Positions 44,515-53,342 of a stretch of DNA of 64,000 nucleotides are shown here, piece after piece. The notes under the pieces were generated by a model. It did no database searches and had not been told where the DNA came from. It was given only the letters and a program-made list of their open reading frames with translations. The position numbers and the translations under genes are program-made. How positions within the stretch are numbered: the stretch's first letter is position 1; every line of letters starts with the position of its first letter. Origin of the DNA: Mesorhizobium sp. (GTDB lineage Bacteria > Pseudomonadota > Alphaproteobacteria > Rhizobiales > Rhizobiaceae); NCBI RefSeq assembly GCF_005063415.1, contig NZ_SUEG01000004.1:1-64000 (forward strand), in the 5' to 3' direction.

Positions 44515-45570
44515 GTGAACATCACAAGAAGACTTTTGGGGAAGGCAGCGCTCGGGCTTGCCGGCGCAACATTGCTGATGCAGTTGCCGGCAATGGCGCA
44601 GGACAGGCCGGCGCCGTTCGACAAGCCGGGCGCCGTCAAGATAGCGCTGGTCCGCTATCTCTCGACCGGCGACTTCTTCCAGGCGTATCTGTCCGGTGTC
44701 GAGGCGCAGGCCAAGGCGCTCGGCGTCGACTTGCGCGTGCTGGACAGCCGCCAGGACGCGGCGCTTCAGGCGGACATGGTCGACCAGGCCATCGCGCTCG
44801 GCGTCCAGGGCATCATCATCCAGCACGGCTTGACGGAATCGATGAAGGACGCCGCCCAGCGCGCGGTCGACGCCGGCATCAAGGTCGTCGCCTTCGACGT
44901 CAATGTCGAAAACCCCAAGATCCCGCAGATCGAGCAATCCGACCGCGACCTCGCGCGCCTGGCGCTCGAACAGGCCGTCAAGGACAATGGCGAGAGCTGG
45001 AAGGCCGGCTATGTCTATGTCGCCGGCATCGCGCCGCTCGACCGCCGCAACGAGACCTGGGTCGAATTCAAGAAGAAATATCCGGGCATCAACGAAGCCG
45101 CCATGTTCGGCACGCTCGACAATCCGATCGCCAATTCGGTCGCCAACCAGGCTCGCTCGGTGTTGTCGGCTCATCCCGACATCAAGGTGATGTTCGCGCC
45201 CTATGACGAATTCGCCAAGGGCGTGAAGATCGCCGTCGACGAGGCCGGGCTGAACAAGGACATCAAGATCTATTCGGCCGACATCTCGACCTCGGACATC
45301 GCCGCGATGCGCGAGCCGGACAGCGCCTGGGCGGCAACCGCCGCCACCAACCCGGCCGTCGTCGGTCAGGTATCCGTGCGTGCGCTGGCGCAGCTTCTGG
45401 CCGGCGAAGATCCCGGCCACAACGTCATCGTGCCGCCGACGCTGATCACTCAGAAGGATCTGATCGACAAGGACATCAAGAACATGGAGGACCTCTCGGC
45501 CAAGCTGCCGCAATTCGCCCATGCCGATGTCGCGATGCCGGCCTGGATGCCGAACCCGAACGCGAAGTAG
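44515..45570 (+). CDS. CUT2 ABC transporter periplasmic binding protein
   Basis: A 351-residue periplasmic binding protein of the RbsB type, beginning with GTG 44515 preceded by GGAGGAAG. The signal reads NITRRLLGKAALGLAGATLL, with a twin arginine that may direct Tat export, and is cleaved near PAMAQ. Mature motifs include GVEAQAKALGVDLRVLDSRQ and VKVVAFDVNVENPKIP-like sheets. The ligand is unknown; proximity to mtnKA suggests a 5-modified ribose or the corresponding nucleoside. Confidence 0.9.
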   Translation: MNITRRLLGKAALGLAGATLLMQLPAMAQDRPAPFDKPGAVKIALVRYLSTGDFFQAYLSGVEAQAKALGVDLRVLDSRQDAALQADMVDQAIALGVQGIIIQHGLTESMKDAAQRAVDAGIKVVAFDVNVENPKIPQIEQSDRDLARLALEQAVKDNGESWKAGYVYVAGIAPLDRRNETWVEFKKKYPGINEAAMFGTLDNPIANSVANQARSVLSAHPDIKVMFAPYDEFAKGVKIAVDEAGLNKDIKIYSADISTSDIAAMREPDSAWAATAATNPAVVGQVSVRALAQLLAGEDPGHNVIVPPTLITQKDLIDKDIKNMEDLSAKLPQFAHADVAMPAWMPNPNAK

Positions 45571-45590
45571 TCTTTCGCTATCGGCAAAGG

Positions 45591-45618
45591 AAAAGAGCGG
45601 CTCGCGGGCCGCTCTTTT
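45591..45618. terminator. Bidirectional rho-independent terminator
   Basis: AAAAGAGCGGC (45591-45601), loop TCGCGG, GCCGCTCTTTT (45608-45618), a perfect 11-bp stem with T-runs on both strands. It sits 20 bp after the binding-protein stop and 20 bp before the convergent aldolase/dehydrogenase stop. Confidence 0.93.
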
Positions 45619-45638
45619 TGTTGGTCCGGTGTTTAGAT

Positions 45639-47693
45639 CTACCTCAACGCCGCCGCGATGTTGCCGCCGTCGACCGTCGTCACATCGGCTGTGGTCCGCT
45701 CGGCCAGCGCGTGATGCAGGAAGGCCTGAGCGACGTCTTCGGCCGTCACTTCCTGCCCGAGCAGGTTGCCGGACATGTACTCCTTCTCCGACACGCCGCG
45801 CGCGCCCGAGCGGCTGGCGATCATGGCGTCGGTCAAAAGCCCAGAACGGATGCGATCGGCGTTGACGGCATTGGAGCGGATGCCATTCGCGCCGTAGTCG
45901 AGCGCATATTGCCTGGACAAAAACAGCGTTGCCGCCTTGGGAATGCCATAAGCGCCGAACTTCGGCCCCGGATTGACCGCCTGCTTGGAGGTGTTGAACA
46001 ACAGCACGCCGCCGGTGCCCTGCTCCAGCATAATGCGCACGGCATTCTGCGCCGCCGACTGGTGGGCGAAGAAATTGAGTTCGAAGCTTTTGCGCAAGGT
46101 GACGTCGTCGAGCTCGCCGATCCGGCCCTCCCAGGCAGCACCGGCATTGGAGACGAGAATGTCGAGGCCGCCGTAGACGGCGACCGCCTTGTCGAACGCA
46201 GCGCGCATCTGCGCCGGATCGGTGATGTCGGCACCAATGCCGATCGAACCGTTGCCGGCGTTTTTTGCCGCCTCGGCAGCCCTAGCCGCATCGAGATCGA
46301 CGACGACGGCATGGGCACCGTTGTCGGCGAACAGCTTTGCCGTGGCAGCACCGATCGCGCCGGCGCCGCCGGTGACCAGCACCACCTGGCCGGTCAGCGG
46401 CTTCGGCTTGTTGGCGGCGAGCTTGGCCTGTTCCAGCGACCAGTATTCGAGCGGGAACAGGTCGGCTTTGGAGAGCGGGCGGAAATCGCCGACGGTTTCG
46501 GCGCCGCGTACCGCCTCGATCCACATTTCGCCGACGTCGGAGGCGATCTTCGCGTCCTTCAGCGTGCGGCCGTGGCCGAACATGCCGAGGCCCGGCACCA
46601 GCGTCAGCCGCGGCATCGGGTCGAGCATGGTGCGCTTCACGTCGTCGAGCGCATCGTTGATTTCGAAATAGGCGCGATAGTCCTTGGCGAACGCCTCGAC
46701 ATGCTGGCGGATGACGGATTTGTAGTCGCCGAGCTTGTCAGCGTCGGGCGCCGGCAGTGCCATCGGTCCGGTCTTGATGCGGATCGACAGGTCGGGTGTG
46801 GAGACGCCGCGCCCGGCATAGTCGGCAATTTTTGCCGAATTGATGAAGTCGACGATCGCATCCGAGGTGCGGAAATCGCTGATCATGCGGTCGAAGCGGC
46901 CTTCGCCGCGCGCCACCGCCACCGCGCCGCGCAGCATCGGCGCAATCTCCGCGGGCTTCGTCAGCCTGGCCGGCAGGGCCACCTTTTCGGTGCGCGGCTT
47001 GCCTTGGCTGGCGATGAAATCCTCGGCGACGTTCACGTAATGGATCATCCGGTCGTAGGCCTGCTTGGCATCGTCGCCGAAGGTGAAAATGCCATGCTTG
47101 TCGAGGATCAGGCCTTCGACCGTCGGATCGGCGTCGAAAACATCGGCGGCCGCCTTCGCCAAATCGAACCCCGGCATGATGTAAGGCACAAAGCCCATCT
47201 TTTCGCCGAACACCCTCCGGCTCAGCGCCTCGCTGTCCTCCTGGTCGACGAAGGCGAGGATTGCGGTCGAATGCGTGTGGTCGACGAATTTGTGCGGCAG
47301 GAAGGCGTGCAGCAGCGTCTCGACCGACGGATTGGGCGAGGACGGATCGATGAGGTTCGCCCGCTGCAGCGCGACCATGTCCTCGTCGGAGAGCTTCTTC
47401 AGCGGCCGCGCCTTCAACAGCGCGCCGAGCTTGACCGCCGGCAGGCCTTGCGGCTCGATGACGCCCATGTCCCAGCCGCTGCCCTTGACGCAGAGCACGT
47501 CCCATTCGTCGCCGACGAGATCGGTGGCCCTGGTCTTGCACGAGGTGTTGCCGCCGCCATGCAGGACGAGCCGCGGCTCGCCGCCCAGAAGCCTGGTCGT
47601 GTAGACGCGCAGCGCCAGATCGCGGGCCACACCCTTCTTTGCATAGTCGGCGACCAGCTTCTCCGCGTTGCCGTCATTCCACAGGTTCTTCAT
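45639..47693 (-). CDS. Bifunctional class II aldolase / short-chain dehydrogenase (RhaD-like fusion)
   Basis: A 684-residue fusion. The N-terminal ~400 residues are a class II aldolase/adducin domain with zinc ligands in FVDHTHSTAILAF and LDKHGIFTFG. The C-terminal ~260 residues are a short-chain dehydrogenase with VTGGAGAIGAATA and the catalytic YGIPK. Rhizobial proteins of this build cleave L-rhamnulose 1-phosphate to DHAP and lactaldehyde, then oxidise or reduce the aldehyde. No rhamnose isomerase or kinase is nearby, whereas mtnK and mtnA are, so 5-methylthioribulose 1-phosphate or 5-deoxyribulose 1-phosphate is a reasonable alternative substrate. It is 85 bp downstream of a SorC regulator on the same strand. 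Confidence 0.9.
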   Translation of the reverse strand: MKNLWNDGNAEKLVADYAKKGVARDLALRVYTTRLLGGEPRLVLHGGGNTSCKTRATDLVGDEWDVLCVKGSGWDMGVIEPQGLPAVKLGALLKARPLKKLSDEDMVALQRANLIDPSSPNPSVETLLHAFLPHKFVDHTHSTAILAFVDQEDSEALSRRVFGEKMGFVPYIMPGFDLAKAAADVFDADPTVEGLILDKHGIFTFGDDAKQAYDRMIHYVNVAEDFIASQGKPRTEKVALPARLTKPAEIAPMLRGAVAVARGEGRFDRMISDFRTSDAIVDFINSAKIADYAGRGVSTPDLSIRIKTGPMALPAPDADKLGDYKSVIRQHVEAFAKDYRAYFEINDALDDVKRTMLDPMPRLTLVPGLGMFGHGRTLKDAKIASDVGEMWIEAVRGAETVGDFRPLSKADLFPLEYWSLEQAKLAANKPKPLTGQVVLVTGGAGAIGAATAKLFADNGAHAVVVDLDAARAAEAAKNAGNGSIGIGADITDPAQMRAAFDKAVAVYGGLDILVSNAGAAWEGRIGELDDVTLRKSFELNFFAHQSAAQNAVRIMLEQGTGGVLLFNTSKQAVNPGPKFGAYGIPKAATLFLSRQYALDYGANGIRSNAVNADRIRSGLLTDAMIASRSGARGVSEKEYMSGNLLGQEVTAEDVAQAFLHHALAERTTADVTTVDGGNIAAALR

Positions 47694-47778
47694 GTCAGCT
47701 TCGTCCGATTTCTCTTTTGTTGTGAACAGGAATTCCGCGACGCCTTGATGACAATACGTCGGCGGCTGAAACTAGGTA

Positions 47779-48744
47779 TCAGGCGACCTTTTCTGCTGCT
47801 GCTCCGGCATGGTCGAGCAGCCGTCGCGCCATGCGCGCGCCGACGACGAGATGGGTGCAGAGCCCGCCGGCGATCGCCGCGACGAGCGGTTCGAACTTGC
47901 TGTCCTCCTGCACCACCACAAGGCGCTTTTCGATGCTGCGCAACGATGACAGCTCTGCCGAAATCAGCCGGCGGTTGTAGCTGCAGTCGAGCGCCTGGCC
48001 TTGGGCGTCGATGATCTGCCCGGCAATGACGCCGGCCGCACCCGCTTTGCGCAATGCAGCCATTTCGCTCTCGGTCAGCGCGCCGCATTTGACCAAATGG
48101 CTGTCGATATCCACCGAGCCAACCGAGTATAGCGCCAGGTCGCAGTCACCGATACCCGACAATTGCTCGCGGATCACCGGCTCGGCGCGCAGGCCGCGAG
48201 CCAGTTCTTCCGTCGTCAGCACCAGCGGCGCGTAAAAATTCAGCCCCTTGGCATTGAGCCGGCGCGCGATCTCCATGGTGCATTGGTCCGGCCGGTACGA
48301 ATAGGGGGCGCCCAGATTGCCGCAGAGCTGCACCACCGTGACGTCCTGCAGATCGGCATAGGACATGATGTCCGCGATCGTGTAGATCGTTCGTCCCCAG
48401 GCGACGCCGATGCGGTCGCCCTTCCTGACCAGTTCGAGAAAGACGCTTGCCGCCAGCACCGCGAGGTCGGTCGAAGGGTCGGCGACATAGCCGTTTTCCG
48501 GCGCGATCCAGACGGCGTCGAGTTGCAGCGCGTCTTCCAGCTTGCGTGCCAGCACGTCGTCGGTGAAAAGCTGGGTCGAGGTCGAGATGTTGACGATGCC
48601 GGTCTCGCGCGCCTTGCGCAGATACATGGCCACCGAGGCACGGGAAATCTTGAGCTGGCTGGCCACTTGGTCCTGGCGTAGGCCGTGTGCATAGTAAAGC
48701 CATGCGGCCTTGTGGATAAGCTGTTCTGCCGGTCGGATCGCCAT
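47779..48744 (-). CDS. SorC-family transcriptional regulator
   Basis: A 321-residue sugar-sensing regulator with an N-terminal HTH (LRQDQVASQLKISRASVAMYL) and SorC effector domain (RIGVAWGRTIYTIADIMSY; DLALYSVGSVDIDSHLV). It precedes the aldolase/dehydrogenase gene and probably regulates it. It may also act on the mtnK/ABC palindrome, although no copy of that palindrome is visible upstream of this gene. It is distinct from the EryD-like regulator at 16.5 kb. Confidence 0.9.
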   Translation of the reverse strand: MAIRPAEQLIHKAAWLYYAHGLRQDQVASQLKISRASVAMYLRKARETGIVNISTSTQLFTDDVLARKLEDALQLDAVWIAPENGYVADPSTDLAVLAASVFLELVRKGDRIGVAWGRTIYTIADIMSYADLQDVTVVQLCGNLGAPYSYRPDQCTMEIARRLNAKGLNFYAPLVLTTEELARGLRAEPVIREQLSGIGDCDLALYSVGSVDIDSHLVKCGALTESEMAALRKAGAAGVIAGQIIDAQGQALDCSYNRRLISAELSSLRSIEKRLVVVQEDSKFEPLVAAIAGGLCTHLVVGARMARRLLDHAGAAAEKVA

Positions 48745-48891
48745 GCCATCTCCTCGCTGACATTATTCACGGCTCTCGACAAAAGTCAAATTGAGAGAGG
48801 AGGCATGATATGGCATGGGAGCATTGCCGATGTCAGTAATTGCACATTTATTGTTATTGCGGTACCATTCGATCAGACAGGAGATCCGAGA

Positions 48892-49137
48892 ATGAACGTA
48901 TCATTGGGAGAGCGATGGGAAACCTTCGTGTCCAATATCGTCAAACGCGGCCGCTACGGCTCTGCCAGCGAAGTCGTGCGTGAGGGCCTGCGCCTGGTCG
49001 AAGAGCGCGAGGAAAAGTTGAAGGCGCTGCGTGCCATGGTGGACAAGTCGTTCGCCGAGGGCGGCGAGGCCACCGAGCAGGATATTGACGCGGCCTTGGA
49101 AGCCAAGGCCAAGCAGCTCGCAAGAAAAGGCTCTTAG
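48892..49137 (+). CDS. parD: ParD-type antitoxin
   Basis: An 81-residue ribbon-helix-helix antitoxin. The start MNVSLGERWETFVSNIVKRG and YGSASEVVREGLRLVEERE are typical of ParD, and the C-terminal half is a charged helix that would wrap the toxin. ATG 48892 has CAGGAGA upstream. The frame is open further upstream but without similarity. It is intact, unlike its partner parE, which begins 2 bp later. Confidence 0.9.
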   Translation: MNVSLGERWETFVSNIVKRGRYGSASEVVREGLRLVEEREEKLKALRAMVDKSFAEGGEATEQDIDAALEAKAKQLARKGS

Positions 49138-49139
49138 GG

Positions 49140-49452
49140 GTGCCGCGGCTGCGCATGCTGCCGTCGGTACAGACAGAGTTGGTCAATATCCTTGAATACA
49201 TCACCGGCCAAAGCGGCAGCCTGTTGATCGGCCGGCGCTTTGTGGATGCGTTGCGCCAGAAATGCCGCGATCTGGCGAGCTTGCCTGCGACGATCGGTCG
49301 TGCTCGTCCCGAACTCCGGCCTGACGTCCGAAGTTCGCTTTCAGGGGGTACGTGATTTTCTTCCGTTACTATGGCGATTTCTTCGAGTGGCGAACATTGT
49401 GGTAGGACATCGGGACATCGATGTTTTGTGGCCAGAGGGTGAAGGCGAGTAG
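49140..49452 (+). pseudogene. parE: ParE-type toxin gene with two frameshifts
   Basis: From a GTG at 49140 the product reads LRMLPSVQTELVNILEYI and IGRARPELRPDVRS, clearly ParE, then runs into a premature TGA. Family-like sequence resumes in another frame (FAFRGYVIFFRYYGDFFE) after about 49333, and then in a third frame (VANIVVGHRDIDVLWPEGEGE) after about 49387, ending at a stop at 49452. Each shift equals loss of one base. The reconstructed protein would be about 104 residues, normal for ParE. As written the toxin lacks its C-terminal part and should be inactive. Confidence 0.82.
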
Positions 49453-49631
49453 GGGCGCCCAGGTGGATAGGCGAAGCCGCATACCGTTGAGGTGGCTTCG
49501 ATGAGATATTCACCAACGGCGGGCACTTGCATCGCGAAAAGACGGTCGCAACAGACCGGCGATGCACAAATCCGACACCGTGTTCAAAGCCTGGTGGTAA
49601 GAAGGCCTAATAACACATTGCGGAGGACGGG
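49453..49631. other. Intergenic region, parE remnant to acyl-CoA synthetase
   Basis: 179 bp. I see no coding frame, palindrome or terminator of note. GCGGAGGA just before 49632 is the ribosome-binding site of the next gene. Confidence 0.5.
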
Positions 49632-51272
49632 ATGGGCAATCCTTACGAACAGGACCTCGACAGGAACCCGGCCAACCACCAGCCGCTGACGCCGCTGACC
49701 TATTTCGAGCGGGCGGCAAAAACCTTTCCCGACCAGACCGCCATCATCCATGGCCGCCAGCGCACGACCTATCGCGATTTCTGGAAGCGCTCGCTGAGGC
49801 TTGCCTCGGCGCTGGCGAAGCGCGGTATCGGCAAGGGCGACACCGTCACCGTTATGCTGTCCAACACACCGCCGATGCTGGAAGCGCATTTCGCGGTGCC
49901 GATGACCAGGGCGGTGCTGCATTCGCTCAACACCCGCCTCGATGCCGCCGTCATTGCCTTCCAGCTCGATCACGCCGAAAGCAAGGTGCTGATCGTCGAC
50001 CGCGAATTCGCCGGCGTGGTTCGGCAAGCGCTGGCGCTGGCCAAGGTCAAGCCGCTGCTGATCGATTACGACGATCCCGACTATGCCGCCGATGCGCCCT
50101 ATCCCAAGGGGGAACGGATCGGCACGCTGGACTATGAGGCGTTTGTCGCCGACGGCGACGAGGATTTCGCCTGGTCGATGCCGGACGATGAATGGGATGC
50201 TATCTCGCTCAACTACACCTCCGGCACCACAGGCAATCCGAAGGGCGTCGTCTGTCACCATCGCGGTGCGGCACTCATGGCCTATGCCAACACCATCCAT
50301 GCCGGAATGGGCAAGCACCCGGTTTATCTGTGGACGTTGCCGATGTTCCACTGCAACGGCTGGTGCTTTCCCTGGACGCTTGCCGTGCAGGCCGGCACGC
50401 ATGTCTGCCTGCGCTGGGTGCGGCCGAAGCCGATCTACGACGCCATAGCCGATCACGGCGTCACCCATCTGTGCGGTGCACCGATCGTCATGTCGGTGCT
50501 GATCAACGCCAGGGACGAGGACAAGCGGCAGTTCCCGCAGACCGTCAGCTTCAACACCGCCGCAGCGCCGCCGCCTGAGGCGGTGCTGTCGGGCATGGCC
50601 GATGCGGGCTTTGCCGTCACGCATCTCTACGGCCTGACCGAAACCTATGGCCCGGCCGTCGTCAACGAATGGCATGGCGAGTGGGACCGGCTAGAGAAGG
50701 GGGCGAGGGCGGCGAAGAAGGCCAGGCAAGGCGTGCGCTATGCCGCGCTCGAAGGCCTGACGGTGATGGACCCGCAGACGATGCAAGAGACGCCGGCCGA
50801 CGGCGAGACCATCGGCGAGGTTATGTTCCGCGGCAACATCGTCATGAAAGGCTATCTCAAGAACCGCGAGGCGAGCGACGAGGCCTTTGCCGGCGGCTGG
50901 TTCCATTCGGGCGACCTCGGCGTCATGCATCCGGACGGCTACATCCAGCTCAAGGACCGTTCCAAGGACATCATCATCTCCGGCGGCGAGAACATCTCCT
51001 CGATCGAGGTCGAGGAGGCGCTCTACAAGCATCCCGCGGTCGCTTCCTGCGGCGTTGTCGCCAGATCCGACGACAAATGGGGCGAGGTGCCGGTCGCCTA
51101 TGTCGAACTGAAGCCGGGCAAGGCGGCGACCGAGGCCGAAATCATCGAGCACTGCCGCGCGCTGCTCGCCCGCTTCAAGGTGCCGAAAGCGGTGATCTTC
51201 GCGGAAATCCCGAAGACTTCGACGGGCAAGATCCAGAAGTTCCGGCTGCGGGAGATGGCAAAGCAGCCTTAG
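49632..51272 (+). CDS. Acyl-CoA synthetase (AMP-forming)
   Basis: A 546-residue ANL-superfamily ligase that activates a carboxylic acid with ATP to an acyl-adenylate and then to acyl-CoA. The P-loop-like motif is YTSGTTGNPKGVV, the adenylate site is LYGLTETYGPA, the hinge is GWFHSGDLGVMHPDGYIQLKDR, and the C-terminal catalytic lysine lies in PKTSTGKIQKFRLR. It resembles the medium-chain or methylthio-acid ligases of alphaproteobacteria, but the acid cannot be specified. Start ATG 49632 is preceded by GCGGAGGA. It is a single gene, not obviously linked to its neighbours. Confidence 0.92.
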   Translation: MGNPYEQDLDRNPANHQPLTPLTYFERAAKTFPDQTAIIHGRQRTTYRDFWKRSLRLASALAKRGIGKGDTVTVMLSNTPPMLEAHFAVPMTRAVLHSLNTRLDAAVIAFQLDHAESKVLIVDREFAGVVRQALALAKVKPLLIDYDDPDYAADAPYPKGERIGTLDYEAFVADGDEDFAWSMPDDEWDAISLNYTSGTTGNPKGVVCHHRGAALMAYANTIHAGMGKHPVYLWTLPMFHCNGWCFPWTLAVQAGTHVCLRWVRPKPIYDAIADHGVTHLCGAPIVMSVLINARDEDKRQFPQTVSFNTAAAPPPEAVLSGMADAGFAVTHLYGLTETYGPAVVNEWHGEWDRLEKGARAAKKARQGVRYAALEGLTVMDPQTMQETPADGETIGEVMFRGNIVMKGYLKNREASDEAFAGGWFHSGDLGVMHPDGYIQLKDRSKDIIISGGENISSIEVEEALYKHPAVASCGVVARSDDKWGEVPVAYVELKPGKAATEAEIIEHCRALLARFKVPKAVIFAEIPKTSTGKIQKFRLREMAKQP

Positions 51273-51470
51273 CGCCTGATCCGAAAACGGAACCGATTTC
51301 GGAAAGCATCTTTTCAAAATCCTTTGCGTCAAAAACACGGGGCGGCGTTGCAGGCGCGCCGGGCGAAAACCATATGCGTTTCATGGGCCAACTCCGTCCA
51401 GAGATGTCACCATCTGTCATCAGCGGCACCGGCTGGCCACAATTGCGCCTTGACAGGTGATGGTTTTCAA
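51273..51470. other. Intergenic region with degenerate rhizobial-type repeat
   Basis: Contains CCGAAA (51281-51286) and TTTCGG (51297-51302) as a weak hairpin, followed by sequence that resembles common Mesorhizobium intergenic repeats (GATCCGAAAACGGAACCGAT). No coding potential is seen. The hairpin may terminate the synthetase gene but lacks a U-run. Confidence 0.4.
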
Positions 51471-51508
51471 TTTACGAGTGACGAAATTCTAAATTCGTCA
51501 TTCGTAAA
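51471..51508. promoter_or_regulatory. 38-bp palindromic operator of the TetR/RND operon
   Basis: TTTACGAGTGACGAAATT (51471-51488), centre CT, AAATTCGTCATTCGTAAA (51491-51508); nearly perfect inverted repeat ending 14 bp before the TetR start codon. This is the expected position of a TetR autoregulatory operator. Confidence 0.8.
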
Positions 51509-51522
51509 TTTTGGCCAACGAG

Positions 51523-52131
51523 ATGCTTGAAACCCTAGACACCACCGCCGATTCTGCCCGCCAGGAAAATGTCACGCGCATCCTGGATTGCGCGGAGCGA
51601 TTGTTCCGCCACTACGGCTATGGCAAGACCAACGTCGCCGACATAGCGCGCGAACTCGGCATGTCGACCGCCAACATCTATCGCTTCTTCGCCTCCAAGG
51701 TGGAAATCCACCAGGCGGTTTGCGGCCGTATGCTCGAGACCTGCTACCGGTTGACCTACGAAGCCTGCCATGGCCCCGGCACGGCCAGCGAAAAGCTCCG
51801 CCGCTATGTGCATACGCACTATCAGTGGACGCTCGAGACCATGATCGACCAGGAGAAGGTGCACGAGATGGTCATCGTCGCCATCGAGCGCGACTGGCAC
51901 GTCATCGAAAAGCACATCGACAGCATCCATGAACTGGTCGCGGAAGTGATCCGCGAGGGCATAGCCACCGGCGAGTTCGTCGATCAGGATCCGGTGATCG
52001 CGTCCCGGTGTTTCGGCGCCGCCATTATCAGCCTGTGTCATCCGCAGATGATGGCCCAGTGCCTCGCCAAGAAGAACCGGGCGACGCCGGACGAGCTGAC
52101 CGAGTTTGCCATCAGAGCCTTGAAGAAATGA
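51523..52131 (+). CDS. TetR-family regulator of an RND efflux operon
   Basis: A 202-residue TetR protein. The N-terminal HTH reads RILDCAERLFRHYGYGKTNV followed by DIARELGMSTANIYRFFASK, and the C-terminal ligand domain is helical. ATG 51523 is chosen over a TTG at 51511. The adaptor gene follows after 62 bp on the same strand, so this regulator most likely represses itself and the pump through the palindrome immediately upstream, with induction by a pump substrate. Confidence 0.9.
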   Translation: MLETLDTTADSARQENVTRILDCAERLFRHYGYGKTNVADIARELGMSTANIYRFFASKVEIHQAVCGRMLETCYRLTYEACHGPGTASEKLRRYVHTHYQWTLETMIDQEKVHEMVIVAIERDWHVIEKHIDSIHELVAEVIREGIATGEFVDQDPVIASRCFGAAIISLCHPQMMAQCLAKKNRATPDELTEFAIRALKK

Positions 52132-52193
52132 CCGTTGCCGCCCGTCGGGCGGCGATACCGGCAATTCATCCCCACAGTTCGGGAGTACGAAAA

Positions 52194-53342
52194 GTGTCTT
52201 TGTCCAAGTCCATCACCTACAGGCAACCGGCCGCCGGCCTGGTGCTGATTGTCGTTGCCGCTCTCGGCCTCGCCGGCTGCTCGCAGGAGAAAGCCGAGGT
52301 CACCGAGATCATCCGCCCGGTCAAGGTGGTCGAGATCGCCAAGGCGAGCGATACCCGTCAGCTTTCCTATTCCGGATCGGTGCGTGCCCGCACCGAGATG
52401 AATCTCGGCTTTCGCATCAACGGCAAGATCACCGAGCGCCTTGTCGACATCGGTGACCGCGTCAAGCCCGGCGACGTTCTCGCCCGCATCGATCCCACCG
52501 ACTACGAGCTTTCGGTGAGAAGCGCTCAGGCCAGCCTCGATGCTGCCGACCGTCAGGTCGAGACAGTCGAGCTTACGCACAAGCGCGTCGAACAGCTCTA
52601 CGCAAAAAATTTCGCGCCGAAGTCGCAGCTCGAGCAGGCGACGCTCGCTTGTAATCAAGCGGTCGCCACGCGCGACTCCGCCCGCTCGCAGCTTGCCCAG
52701 GCCCAGAACCAGGTCCGCTATACCGATCTCAAGGCGGACAAGAACGGCATCGTCACTGCCGTTGCCGCCGATGTCGGCCAGGTGGTCGGCTCCGGCACGC
52801 CGGTGGTGACCGTTGCCATCGACGGCGAGAAGGAAGTCCTGATCGCTGTTCCGGAAACCGATATCGCTGAATTCAAGCCGGGCAAGACCGTCAAGGCCGG
52901 CTTCTGGTCCGACGAGGCGCTGACGCTCGACGGCAAGGTCCGCGAAGTCGCCGGCAGCGCCGATCCGCAGTCGCGCACCTTTGCAGTTCGCGTCAGCCTG
53001 CCCAATGATGCGCGCGTGCTGCTTGGCATGACCGCCTCCATCGAAGCCGCGGCGGGCAACCGGCAGCAGCTGGTGTCGATCCCGCTGGCCGCGTTGGCGC
53101 AAAAGGACAGCCAATCGATCGTCTGGACGGTGGACCGCAATGGCGGGACCGTCCATGCGCATCCGGTCAAGGTCGCCGCCTTCACCCCCGACGGCGTCAG
53201 TGTCGCCGACGGGCTTAAGCCGGGCGACGTGGTCGTCGCCGCCGGCACGCAGTTCATGACCGAGAATCTGAAAGTCAAGCTGACCGGTGATGCAGCGCAA
53301 CAGTCGGCATCGGCCGATGACGCTGCCAGCCGTTTGCGCTGA
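52194..53342 (+). CDS. RND efflux periplasmic adaptor (membrane fusion) lipoprotein
   Basis: About 382 residues. The GTG start at 52194 has GGGAG eight bases upstream. The signal ends in a lipobox, GLAGCSQ, so the mature protein is probably anchored to the inner membrane through lipidated Cys. Domains in order are a beta-barrel/lipoyl half (MNLGFRINGKITERLVDIGD), an alpha-helical hairpin (ASLDAADRQVETVELTHKRV), the second lipoyl half (GIVTAVAADVGQVVGSG), and a C-terminal barrel. It links the RND pump to an outer-membrane channel, which is not encoded here. Confidence 0.93.
   Translation: MSLSKSITYRQPAAGLVLIVVAALGLAGCSQEKAEVTEIIRPVKVVEIAKASDTRQLSYSGSVRARTEMNLGFRINGKITERLVDIGDRVKPGDVLARIDPTDYELSVRSAQASLDAADRQVETVELTHKRVEQLYAKNFAPKSQLEQATLACNQAVATRDSARSQLAQAQNQVRYTDLKADKNGIVTAVAADVGQVVGSGTPVVTVAIDGEKEVLIAVPETDIAEFKPGKTVKAGFWSDEALTLDGKVREVAGSADPQSRTFAVRVSLPNDARVLLGMTASIEAAAGNRQQLVSIPLAALAQKDSQSIVWTVDRNGGTVHAHPVKVAAFTPDGVSVADGLKPGDVVVAAGTQFMTENLKVKLTGDAAQQSASADDAASRLR

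Noticed and set aside
48773-48797. CTCTC/GAGAG inverted repeat upstream of the SorC regulator and parD
   Set aside because: Five-base arms with a 15-nt spacer are too weak to call an operator, and no matching copy was found at the co-regulated genes.
49327-49392. Programmed ribosomal frameshifting in parE
   Set aside because: Two separate shifts would be needed, and neither site has a convincing slippery heptamer or following pseudoknot. Decay is more likely.
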